Shown here one piece after another: positions 28,215-36,850 of a DNA stretch of 64,000 bases (position 1 is its first letter; each line of letters starts with the position of its first letter). A program made the position numbers and the translations under genes. The notes under the pieces are model-generated. The model saw nothing but the letters and a program-made list of their open reading frames with translations. It had not been told where the DNA came from and did not search any database. Source of the stretch: Callaeas wilsoni (Eukaryota > Chordata > Aves > Passeriformes > Callaeidae); contig VWPU01003241.1 of the NCBI GenBank assembly GCA_013398955.1, positions 124,001-188,000 on the forward strand. Reading direction: 5' to 3'.

Positions 28215-28697
28215 TTCACAGCACACGAAAGACGCAGATCTGTTAGACTAAGTCCAGGGGAGAGCCACTAAGATGATCAAAGAACTGGAGCTCTATGAGG
28301 AAAGGCTGAGAGAGTTGGGGTTGCTCAGCCTGGAGAAGAGAAGGCTCTAGAGAAACCTTAGGGCACTTTCCAGTAGCTACAGGGGGCTGATGAGAAAGAT
28401 AGGGGAAAACTTAGCAGGGCCTGTTGCAATAGAACAAGGGGTAATGGTTTTAAATCAAAAGATGGTTGATTTAGTTTAGATACAAGGAAGAATATTTTTA
28501 CAATGAAGGTGGTAAAACTGGAACAGGTTGCCCGGAGAGGTGATAGATGCGCCCTCCCTGGAAACCTTCAAGGTCAGTTTGGATGGGGCTCTGATTGAGT
28601 TGAAGGTGTCTCTGCTTATTGCGGGGGTGGGGGGGGTTGGGCTAGACGGCCTTTAAAGGTCCCTTCCAACCCAAACTATTCTGTGATTCTGTGATTA
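28215..28697 (+). mobile_element. CR1 LINE 3' end with terminal 8-mer repeats
   Basis: This is a good match to the avian CR1 3' region. It begins with a remnant of the reverse-transcriptase C-terminus: AAGATGATCAAAGAACTGGA, then GAAAGGCTGAGAGAGTTGGG and CTCAGCCTGGAGAAGAGAAG. The non-coding tail follows, with GGAACAGGTTGCCCGGAGAG, CTGGAAACCTTCAAGGTCAG, a G-rich stretch, and GGTCCCTTCCAACCCAAACT. It ends in tandem ATTCTGTG units at 28678-28693. It is 5'-truncated with no intact ORF. The terminal microsatellite is diagnostic for CR1, and the element supports avian or close archosaur origin. Confidence 0.93.
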
Positions 28698-31600
28698 TGA
28701 AGGAAACCCTGGCTCACAACAAGCACACATGGTGGACGTTTTGCAATTGAATGAGGGTTTCATTTCCTGCAAATTCAAACTCTAGCTTTTATTTCATTAC
28801 CTTCTTCTCCAACAGGAGAGCAGTGGGTTGGCCATTGAAAAGAAGAGAGGTCCAGAAATTTGCTCAATCTCTTCTGCCTGGTTGCTGGAAAATGCCTCAA
28901 CAGCCCAGTCGTGCTCAAATGTTTCTCTTGAATTTTCTAGTAGTGCTCAGATCTGTTGCCCCGGCTGCCTGGCTCCCCCATGCTTGTGACATGGCTACGA
29001 CTTCAAAGCAAAATGCAATAAATCTTGCAGCTGACACTACTGGCTGATGACAGGCCTGGTGCTGCACATGATAAGAGCAAGGCGGGGTCCCGGGTGTCAG
29101 TGATGTGTTTGAAGGCTGAAGGCATCGCTGGCCCACTGGTCTTTCCCATAGGGACATCCTAGCTGGGCAGACAGGCTCTGCTCTGCTCCCGGCCTTTTGT
29201 GGACAGCTCTTCACAGACTTCCTGGAACAAGCCTGCCAACAGCCGTCCATAATATGGTTACAGCACTGTGGGCTCCCCTCGAGGCCCCTCTCCCAGCCTC
29301 GAGTTAAGGCTCAGTTCTGGGCTCTAACATCCCAGGATGGAGATGTTCCTGGGGAAAGGCACTGTGGAATTCCCTCCCTGCCCTTCCCTGAAGGTCCACC
29401 CTGGTCTCCTCTACTTCCCCTTGGCCAGTGGTTGTGGCCAGTGGTGTTCCCAGTGCCTGCTGTCCCCGGCTCAGCATTGCCTGTTTCGCTCACTGCGGCC
29501 ATACCCTGCTGTCCATCGTGTTGGCGTGTCCGTATCTCTGCCGCTCTGAACTAGGGTGAACCTGGCTATCTCAGTGGCTTGTTCCAGGCACATGCCAGAT
29601 GCAAACCCAAATCCTTGTCCTTGCCTCAGTCTGCACCAAGGACAGACAGACAAATTGGATACTCAGCTAACCAGCAGAATTTCTTTCGTGGCCAAATGTA
29701 CCCAGACACCAAGACAACCAGGAATACCAATTGCTCGGCACTCCCAGGGCATTCCTGTTTGATGGATTTCCTTGTTGCTACCAATAACTGTGAGATTAGT
29801 TCCTGCAGCATTATCATTAACAGCATAGAGGGCTCATGCACGTGCCTGTGCAGCCTTCTCCAGCTCTTATTTGAGAGCAAGAATAGCAGCTGACAAGTCT
29901 TGTGAGGTAAATATAAAGGTCAGCTGTTGCCTCCCTGAATGAGGGCTGTCAGGAGGAGGGAGGCACAGCACTTTGTTGCCTGCACGCCTCTCCCAGCTTC
30001 TGCAACTCTCTTCCCTGCTCAAAAGAAGAGAGCAATGCTGGGAGTCCTCCAGAAGTTCTTTCTGGTGTTGTCCAAGAGGGTATGGGAACAGCTTCTCCCC
30101 ACATTACCCTTGCTGGTGGGAATATCCCCCTGAACAGGCAGGGCTTTGGGTGAAGGAAGGCTCTGGCTGGGGCAGTAGGTCCATGCTTGGGATTCCTGAG
30201 CAGTGCACAGTGGCCCCTGCTCAACTGAGGGTCAGCCTTTGGGATGAAAACTGTCCCTGCAAATCCACCCGTGTGTGAGCTGCTGGGAACGGCTGTGTTC
30301 CTCCCAGACATGGTGGAACCGAGAGGATATTCCTGAGGAATTTTTCCTTCTGCTGGGACCCCCAAACCCCTAAAATTATGTTGTGTGAGCAGGCATCTGG
30401 GATCAAGAGTATGAATATGAAGTCATGAATGAAAATAGTCCTCTGGTTGAGCTAATGAACTTGGTCTCAGATAATGCAAGATTCACTCCTGCTTCTCACG
30501 CAATTCCCAGAGGGATATGTGATAAATTTCTTCACCCTCTCATGCTGTTTTTCCCACTGGAAAGTTTGAGAAATTAAGGTGCTTTCCCCTCTCTCTCATA
30601 GGACTGTAGGGAAATCTAGTACACGTTATAGGTGGAGCTCTGCTATAAGATTGAGGTGTAGCACAGAAAATCTCTGTGACAGGAGCATGTGACTTCCTTC
30701 CTGGAGGAAGGTGATTGAAAAATGAAAGAGAAATTAAAAGTGAATGAGAGAATTTTGAAGGCTTCTGAGGTCAGAAGCAAGGGCAGATAGCTAAAATCCT
30801 TATCAGTTTCATTCTTCATCCTGACCTACAACATACTTTTTTTGTATTTAATTGATTTATTTTGATTGATTTTTATAACTCACCTTAATTGAGGTTGTCT
30901 ATGATTATTCTAGCAAATTCAGTCTGCTGTGGAATAATAGGCAAATGTATTTTGTTCTTAAAGTGACTTATCACCTTCAGGCATAGTAAGATACTCTGAA
31001 TTTTTCTTCTGTTGTTCTCTCAGTTGTCCTAGAATCCATAATATCTATGACTATCAGATATAGATTTCTTTGTATCAGGACTATCAAAAGGTGAAACACA
31101 AGTGTGATGTACATGTGTCAGTGCATGATTGCTGGCATCTCAGAGTGGGCGAGATGAGCTGAGTTCACCTGAAATAATCACAGACTGTAAGACTGCGTGT
31201 CTGATCACAGGGATCAAGAATGATGGGGATCACATGAAGGAGTATGAGATGTGAGATGTGGAAATGTTTGCTGAACTCAGCAATGCAAAAAATCCTTACT
31301 GCCTTCTGACAAAGTGGTAACGAAATATTGTGCTGTGGTAGAAAGTTGATCTACATCTAGTGTGTGTCCCTCCATGTTTGTAGCTGTACATCTTCAAAAA
31401 TACCTGGGGTAAGAGCCATACCCTCAGTTTAACATCATCCCCTGTGTATTACTATATTTAGAGCTGTGCGATCTCTCTGCTATGGTCAATCAGTGAGGAG
31501 GGGATTCTTCTTGCCTCACATTGCAGTCTAAGAATTCAGTGACCAGGCAAAGGTGGTTGTCTGCACTCCCTTTATAGACAAGGGAACAAGGTGAATGTCT

Positions 31601-33689
31601 CCAGAAACCTGAAGGTGCTCTATTGCAGTGGGGTGCATCATGCTCAGGGCATGCTTTTGCTTTCCCTTAGCTTCCTCAGAGTAGCTGTAATTGCTTTTCA
31701 GTGGGTGCCTGACTTTGAGATCGCCAAGGCTAAAGTGCGGGAGCACTCAACCCAAGTCAGAGGAGAGGAAATGAGCCTCAACAGTGCTTTTTATTTCTAG
31801 GCAATGTTATTTTGTGATTCACTAAAATTTCTGTTTGCTCCCGATGTTTGCAGAGTGAGTCAAATATGAACACTTTTCTTACGAAGGGTATGCTAATCTC
31901 AAACTACATCGCTAAACGAAAATCTCTAATCCAGATGTACTTGATATCCTCCTTGTCTTCCTTTTTCACCCCTCTGGTGAGAAGCCAAGATTTCTTCTGT
32001 TGTAATCTCCTCCAGGAGTGACAGCTAACATTTCACTCAGAAACTAGTGACTCTGGAGAAAGGACTTTTATATTCCTAGGCAGTCAGTTCGGCATTTGAA
32101 GTGCTGAGGGAAGTACTTTTTGGTTTATGTATCTGTGATATTTTATATTCCTCATTATCAAGACATCCAACAGTCTCACAGTCTTCCCTGCGTTGCTGCA
32201 AGCCCTCTCACACATCACTCAGGATCTGTGAAGAAAGTGGGGTAATAAGACCATATTGGCTTAGAAACGAGCTTATGTGAGACACTGCAGACCCTGCTCA
32301 GAGCCAGGGTTGAGGGAAAAAACAGAGGAGAAGAAACTGGCAGGTTGTACAGCTCTTGTGAAAATTCGAGGACCCCAGCCTGCTTCTATGTTGCATTTGC
32401 TATACCCGGATTTTTTCAAGGGACAAAACTGTCTGCCTAAAGAGACTTAAGTACTATTGTAAAGTATTAAAAACATAACATATTCTGAGCCATTTCTCAC
32501 TGGCATCAATCTTTTGGAGAAATGCAGATCTGTCTTATCTAGATCTCATCTCTAACAGCAAAAAATATATTATTTGGATCAAAATTCTCCTTTCTTTACA
32601 TATATGGTCACATTATTTTAAGAGGTTTTTGTGTTTTTAAAGAGTATGTTAAACCTAAAAATGGAGACCCTGTGATAAAACCCACCCCAGAGCACATCTG
32701 AAGGGTTTAATAAGTGCCTCTTACACGTTCCATCAATTGATTGAACTTAGCTCCTGTTTCTTTGAACCTCTTGTTCTCACTGAAAGCCGTGCTGACATGC
32801 TTTAAAAGCATACAAATAGCTGCTGATGTGACTAGCTACACAATATATTCTGTTCTGTAATACATATTTCAGTTCATGAATGCCTGAGCAAAAAGTGGTA
32901 ATGAAGAGCTAAATCTCTGGTATTACTACTTGTTTTTCCATTTGTTTCTTCATGATGCACCAGATCTGATTCTCTGGCACTTTGCCAAAAGCATCCGAGG
33001 CTGGAGCTAGGTATAACTAAAATTGAAGTGTAGATCCCTAAGGAGATGCTCAGAATTGGGCTGTGGCCAACCTCATACATTAACTGGTTTTAACTTTGTT
33101 ATTTTATTAAGGAAACAGATATCAGATTTATCACTTACTTTGCATCAATAGCATATGACCACCTGTTCTGTCCCAACTCCTCACTACGATGGGAGACACT
33201 CAAGTGTCAAGTGCGTGACCCCAGCAGTTTATTGTCTAGGCAAGATAAAACCAGTAAGTTTTCTGTAAAGTTCTCCAATTTAAAGGGAAGGATACGACTG
33301 ATATTGCAACTAAGGCAGGGGAGAAGGAGAACTCAGAGGCATTGGCAAAGATGATGGGATGCAAAAATGGAAGAACATATATTACACATGGAACGCGTGC
33401 TGGGCAGAAGTTATTTCTACGGGTAGCACTACCTTTTGAAGAGATCAGAGGGCAAGAAACCCAGGTGGAGACATTGATGTATTATGGTCTGGAGCCTGAA
33501 GACATACTGGTCAGGGGAGAACACTTCGAAAAAAGCTCCACGTGGGATTAGGACAGGCTGGAGGGGAGGGCCTTAGCTGAGGAGACCAGACAGGGAAAGC
33601 GCACGGCCATGGCGTTGAAGAGGTGGGGAAGATCAGCTAGTGGAGTCGAGAAGAGGAAAAAAGAGCAGTTGTTGCTTTCAGGCAAACAG
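28698..33689. other. Intergenic DNA 5' of the CRH CpG island
   Basis: No gene is supported. GC content is locally higher at about 28900-30400, where overlapping frames are open on both strands, but none resembles a known protein. The sequence becomes AT-rich again before the CpG island starts near 33.69 kb. Confidence 0.5.
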
Positions 33690-34380
33690 TGGGAAAGCAA
33701 TGGAGAGGAGCACGGGCCAGACCGCGGGAGCGGGTGCCGGCAGAGCGGAGCCAGGGCCGGGACGAGCAGGCGGCGCTGCCAGCGGTGGCAGGGCAGAAGA
33801 AGCGGGAGGAGCGCTCCCCGGGGCGACGCTCCCTGCCCCGGCAGATGCTCCCAGGCGGCCCCAGCGGCTGTCCCGGCCTTCCCCGCCACCCCCGGGGGCT
33901 TTCCGCCCCCTCTCCCGCCGGCGGGGTCCCTGGCAGCCCCGGTGCCAGCGCTGCCGCGGGTCCCTCTCGGCAATGGCACCTGCTCTGCCTCTTCCCCGCG
34001 GGCTCGGCTGAACCCCTGCCCGCTTTGCAGGGCGAGCGCTGCCCCGGCCCGGGCCGACCCCGGGCGCGGAGCAAAGACGGGACCCACGCAAAACGCGCCC
34101 CGCGGAGCCTCCTGCGCCGATCCGCCACAGCCGCCCCGTGCGGGCGGGGTCGGAGGCGGCGGAGGCCGGGGGGCCGGGAAAGACCGGGAATGGAGAAGGA
34201 CATCGCCCGGGATAGCAGCCCCGGCCCCGCTCGGGTCGGGTCCCTCCCCGCGGAACGGCCCGGGAGTGGAAAGTTTCCCCGGAGTGACCTCTGATAGTAC
34301 GCGCCCGCTAGGAAATCTCATTCAAGTATTTTTGTCAATGGGGTGGGGGGAGCATCCTGCTCCCCGGCCCCCGGCCCGGC

Positions 34381-34388
34381 TGACGTCA
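34381..34388 (+). promoter_or_regulatory. CRH: Consensus CRE (TGACGTCA) of CRH
   Basis: This is a perfect palindromic cAMP response element about 200 bp upstream of the TATA box and about 225-230 bp upstream of the predicted start site. The mammalian CRH gene has its functional CRE, bound by CREB/ATF proteins and mediating cAMP/PKA induction, at about -224. The position therefore matches established knowledge closely. Confidence 0.92.
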
Positions 34389-34581
34389 CTGCAGAGGCGA
34401 TAAATATCTGTTGATATAATTGGACGTGAGATTTGGGGTTGCGATAGCGAAACTCGGCCCATCGCCGCTCCGACGGGCCCCCATGATTTATTCAGCAGTA
34501 GATCGGGGCACGCAATCGGGCTGTCAGGAGAGCGTCAGCTTATTAGGCAAGTTCTGCGTGATTCCAGGAGAGGGTCTAAGC

Positions 34582-34588
34582 TATAAAA
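34582..34588 (+). promoter_or_regulatory. CRH: CRH TATA box
   Basis: TATAAAA lies in the context AAGCTATAAAAATCCCG. The predicted transcription start is about 30 bp downstream, near 34612. No competing TATA box lies between it and the 5' splice site. Confidence 0.9.
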
Positions 34589-34611
34589 ATCCCGCGCCCC
34601 GGCTCTGATTA

Positions 34612-34735
34612 GTACCAAATCTGATCCCAAGTTCGCCAGGAGCCGGCTCCGAGGGAGAGCGAGAGGAAGGGACGCCGGGCACCGCCGAGTCCCGCCGCCG
34701 CCCGCCCTGCTCTACCGCCGCCACCGCCGCCCCAG
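34612..34735 (+). other. CRH: CRH exon 1 (5'UTR only)
   Basis: The start is inferred from TATA spacing and may be off by several bases. The exon ends at a CAG|GTAGGT donor, with the intron starting at 34736. It contains GCC-rich repeats and no ATG, so ribosomes can scan to the coding exon. A non-coding first exon followed by one intron in the 5'UTR is the standard vertebrate CRH structure. Confidence 0.8.
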
Positions 34736-35292
34736 GTAGGTGCGGGGCCGCGCCCGGGCGCGCAGAGGATGCGCTGCCCTGCGCTGAGCGGGGCTGAGCG
34801 CGGCGTCCCGCGGGATACGGAGAGCTGTCCTGGTCGGGCAGGGAGTGGGGAGGTGGGGAACGGGCGCTCGAACCCCAAAGCTCATGGGGAGAGCCGCTCA
34901 GCCACAGGCACCCTACGTTCCCCCTCACCCCGGGTGGGTGAAGAGGCGCGGGTCGCGAACACGCGTGAACTCTCCGCAGGGGCTCAGCCCAGCCTGGTCC
35001 CCGGGAGCCGCTGCCGGCACAGCCCGGAGCCGCCCCGCGGGGCTGTTCCGCGGGGCTGTTCTGCGGGGAGCGACCGCCTCGACGGCGCGGGTGGACGGGC
35101 CGCGGCGAGCGCGGGCGGGGATGGTGTGTGGAGCGCCGAGGAGCGCAGAGGGGCGCGGAGGGGCGCGGAGCCGCGCGTTTCAGCACCAGGACAGCGGCGG
35201 CGGGGACGCCCCCTCCCCGGCCGTGCGCTGCCCTCCCCGCCGCCGCGGCTCGGCTTTGTAACCCAACCCCCGTCCCCCGTTTGCCCCCGCAG
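34736..35292 (+). other. CRH: CRH intron 1 (557 bp)
   Basis: GT-AG intron in the 5'UTR. The donor is CAG|GTAGGT. The acceptor is the pyrimidine-rich CCCCCGTTTGCCCCCGCAG|GTC. The intron is CpG-rich and holds a short 13-bp tandem repeat at 35035-35068. Confidence 0.85.
35035..35068. repeat. 13-bp tandem repeat in CRH intron
   Basis: The unit CCGCGGGGCTGTT is present twice exactly and then partly (CTGCGGGG). It begins at the palindrome CCCCGCGGGG. A second, looser GGGGCGCGGA tandem lies near 35151-35170. Confidence 0.8.
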
Positions 35293-35307
35293 GTCTGGGC
35301 CCCGACC

Positions 35308-35832
35308 ATGAAGATCCCGCTGCTGGTCTCCACAGGAATCCTGCTGGTCGCCCTCCTGCCCTGCCAGGAGTGCAGAGCTCTCAGCAAGAGCCCGGCACCC
35401 GCCCCTGGGGCTCTGCACCAGCCAGATTTCTTCCAGCAGCAACAGCAGCAGCATCCGCAAACTCTGCCCGTCCTGCTCCGCATGGGAGAAGAGTATTTCC
35501 TGCGCCTGGGCAACCTTCACAAGAGACCCGTTGGCTCTTTCTCCGCCTCCTCCGGCAGCACCAGCCACCTACAGCCCGAAGCCTCCGCCAGCAACTTTTT
35601 CCGGGCGGCGGTTCAACAGCTGCAGCAGCTTCCCGAGCGCTCGCCGGGGAACCGAGAGGACGGCGAAGCCGAGGGTGAGGCCGTGGAGAGGGAGAAGCGA
35701 TCCGAGGAGCCCCCTATTTCTCTAGATCTGACTTTCCACCTCCTGCGAGAAGTCTTGGAGATGGCCCGAGCCGAGCAGTTAGCGCAGCAAGCTCACAGCA
35801 ACAGGAAACTGATGGAGATAATCGGGAAGTGA
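35308..35832 (+). CDS. CRH: Corticotropin-releasing hormone (CRF) preprohormone
   Basis: Secreted neuropeptide precursor of 174 aa, entirely in exon 2. The hormone acts on CRHR1/CRHR2 (class B GPCRs coupled to cAMP) to release ACTH, and in birds also thyrotropin. The start ATG at 35308 is the first in the spliced mRNA (context GACCATGA). Reading further 5' in this frame would cross the intron acceptor, so the longer open frame is not used. Residues 1-24 form a signal peptide (MKIPLL..., hydrophobic core, CRA before the cut). Residues 43-48 are a six-Gln run, and 54-69 the conserved propeptide motif PVLLRMGEEYFLRLGN. R128-E-K-R131 is the convertase site. Residues 132-172 are the 41-residue hormone (SEEPPISLDLTFHLLREVLE...KLMEII), and G173-K174 are the amide donor and trimmed base before TGA. 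The precursor is somewhat shorter than the roughly 196 aa of mammals because of the propeptide; the hormone appears intact. Confidence 0.98.
   Translation: MKIPLLVSTGILLVALLPCQECRALSKSPAPAPGALHQPDFFQQQQQQHPQTLPVLLRMGEEYFLRLGNLHKRPVGSFSASSGSTSHLQPEASASNFFRAAVQQLQQLPERSPGNREDGEAEGEAVEREKRSEEPPISLDLTFHLLREVLEMARAEQLAQQAHSNRKLMEIIGK
35701..35823 (+). other. CRH: Mature 41-residue CRH peptide
   Basis: Encoded right after the REKR cleavage site. It starts SEEPPISLDL and ends RKLMEII, with GGG (Gly) then AAG (Lys) as the amidation signal. The N-terminal part activates the receptor, and the amphipathic helix and amidated C-terminus bind its extracellular domain (family knowledge). As I recall the human hormone, the sequence is identical. 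Confidence 0.97.
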
Positions 35833-36250
35833 AACGGCCCCTCCCCGCCTTGCCAAAGAGATTCCGCAGTTAGCACAAGAATAATTACACCGTCCGATGT
35901 ACCATAGTGCTGCTCTGATGTCATCTCTTTATTTTTATATAGCTTTAAACCTAGAAGGGTGTACTCCGAACAGCCTCTGTCCCTTGACTAGCATGCACAA
36001 CCGTGTACCAAGTGCAGAAACACGAGTGTCGTTCGTAACCTCCCCTACTTTTATTTATTTCTCCATTTCCCAGTTATTCTAGTGCCATCGCTACGTAGGG
36101 ATGTGTGAGCATTGGAAGAAATGATGCCAAGAAGACAGAAAACTTTTCTGCTGGGGGCAGGGAGGTGGGAGGGGGAATCTCTGTAAGCTACTTTCAATCC
36201 ACTTTTTTTTCCTGTAAACATTTTCACAATAAAACATCTTTTCAGCGCTC
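35833..36250 (+). other. CRH: CRH 3'UTR
   Basis: This is an AT-rich 3'UTR after the TGA. AUUUA-type elements lie near 35925-35940 and 36049-36060 (TTTATTTATTT), suggesting a short-lived mRNA. It reaches a first poly(A) signal at 36228-36233. A longer form could use the second signal at 36295-36300. Confidence 0.8.
36228..36233 (+). terminator. CRH: CRH poly(A) signal, proximal
   Basis: AATAAA in the context TTCACAATAAAACATC, followed within about 25-30 bases by a GT-rich stretch (GATTTGGTTGTGTAAG). That is a good cleavage and polyadenylation context. Confidence 0.85.
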
Positions 36251-36294
36251 GGTCGATTTGGTTGTGTAAGAGAATGTTTAATATTTATATTTTT

Positions 36295-36300
36295 AATAAA
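36295..36300 (+). terminator. CRH: CRH poly(A) signal, distal candidate
   Basis: A second AATAAA lies 67 bp downstream of the first, in an A/T cluster that also carries ATTAAA-type signals on the minus strand (36277-36282 and 36292-36297). Confidence 0.5.
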
Positions 36301-36339
36301 AGCTGCAAAGTAAAGATGACTTGATAGACTTTCTTGCCT

Positions 36340-36850
36340 AGACGCCTGAGGGCTGCTCCGCCTCCCTCAGCGCTTTCCTGGGCGGGGGGGAGGGGGCACC
36401 CGCGGCCGTGGACACGCAGAGCCGCGGGGAGCCCTGTATCTCCCCCGGGGATGTTCCCCCCGCCCCGGGGAGCCCCGTCTCCGCGGGCTCTCCCAGAGGC
36501 GAGCCCCGACGCCACCGGCCCTGGACGGGGGCTGCCCCCGCCGCCGCCCTCGGCGCAGGCTGCTCCCGGGAACGGGGTGTCGAGGGCAAATCAGTGCTCC
36601 CCAGTGCTGCTGAATCCCACCTCTGCAGCCCCCCGAGAGGCTCCCTGGCTCCTGCCGCTGTGGCCGGGATCGGGCAGCCTCCTCCCGCCAGGGAGCAGCG
36701 GTGGAACAGCGGTGAGGCGCTCCCGCATCTCTTGCGTTTTCGCATCCTCCCCGCACACCAAAAGGGCAGGTTCCTCCCTGCTTCGGCTACCCCCGTCCCG
36801 ACGGCGGTGCCTAAGCCGAGTCCCTCTCAGGAGCTTCTAGGGAGGCTGCA
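36340..36850. other. CpG-rich block just downstream of CRH
   Basis: A sharp return to GC- and CpG-rich sequence comes directly after the AT-rich 3'UTR. It includes several near-palindromic CCCCGGGG stretches near 36438-36470. Frames are open on both strands (for example 36408-37115 plus) because of base composition; none resembles a protein. It may be an independent CpG island or promoter, or part of the TRIM55 3' region. Confidence 0.6.

Larger units (their letters stand above)
34310..34611 (+). promoter_or_regulatory. CRH: CRH proximal promoter
   Basis: This AT-richer promoter sits inside a GC-rich island. In order it holds a block around GAAATCTCATTCAAG (34312-34326), TTTTTGTCAATGG (near 34329-34341), a G/C-rich insert with an 8-bp inverted repeat (34347-34365), and a perfect CRE (34381-34388). 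After these come GCGATAAATATCTGTTGATA (about 34397-34416), a TGATTTATTCAGCAG block near 34484, GAGCGTCAGCTTATTAGGCA (about 34530-34549), and the TATA box (34582-34588). As I remember the mammalian CRH promoter, these blocks occur there in the same order and spacing, including the POU-type ATATCTGTTGATATAATTGG region. Block identity with mammals is recalled, not aligned. Confidence 0.85.
33690..35850. promoter_or_regulatory. CRH: CpG island covering CRH promoter and gene
   Basis: There is an abrupt change from AT-rich sequence to strongly GC- and CpG-rich sequence, interrupted only by the AT-richer conserved proximal promoter at about 34290-34610. It extends through the 5'UTR exon, the intron and the coding exon. 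The high GC removes stop codons by chance, so long open frames appear on both strands (for example 33609-34403 plus, 33548-34321 minus and 34581-35513 minus). These are not evidence of genes. The limits are judged by eye. Confidence 0.85.

Noticed and set aside
33548..34403. Long overlapping open frames on both strands (264 aa plus, 257 aa minus, and others)
   Set aside because: They lie in a CpG island where stops are rare by composition. Their Pro/Arg/Gly/Ala-rich content mirrors the base composition, and the frames overlap one another on opposite strands and run through the CRH promoter.
35128..35307. 60-codon N-terminal extension of the CRH frame
   Set aside because: It lies within the 5'UTR intron and crosses the acceptor at 35291-35292. 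The signal peptide begins at the ATG at 35308, as in CRH generally.
34581..35513. 310-aa minus-strand open frame across the CRH 5' end
   Set aside because: Antisense shadow of the CRH promoter, exon 1, intron and coding exon in GC-rich DNA, with no domain seen.
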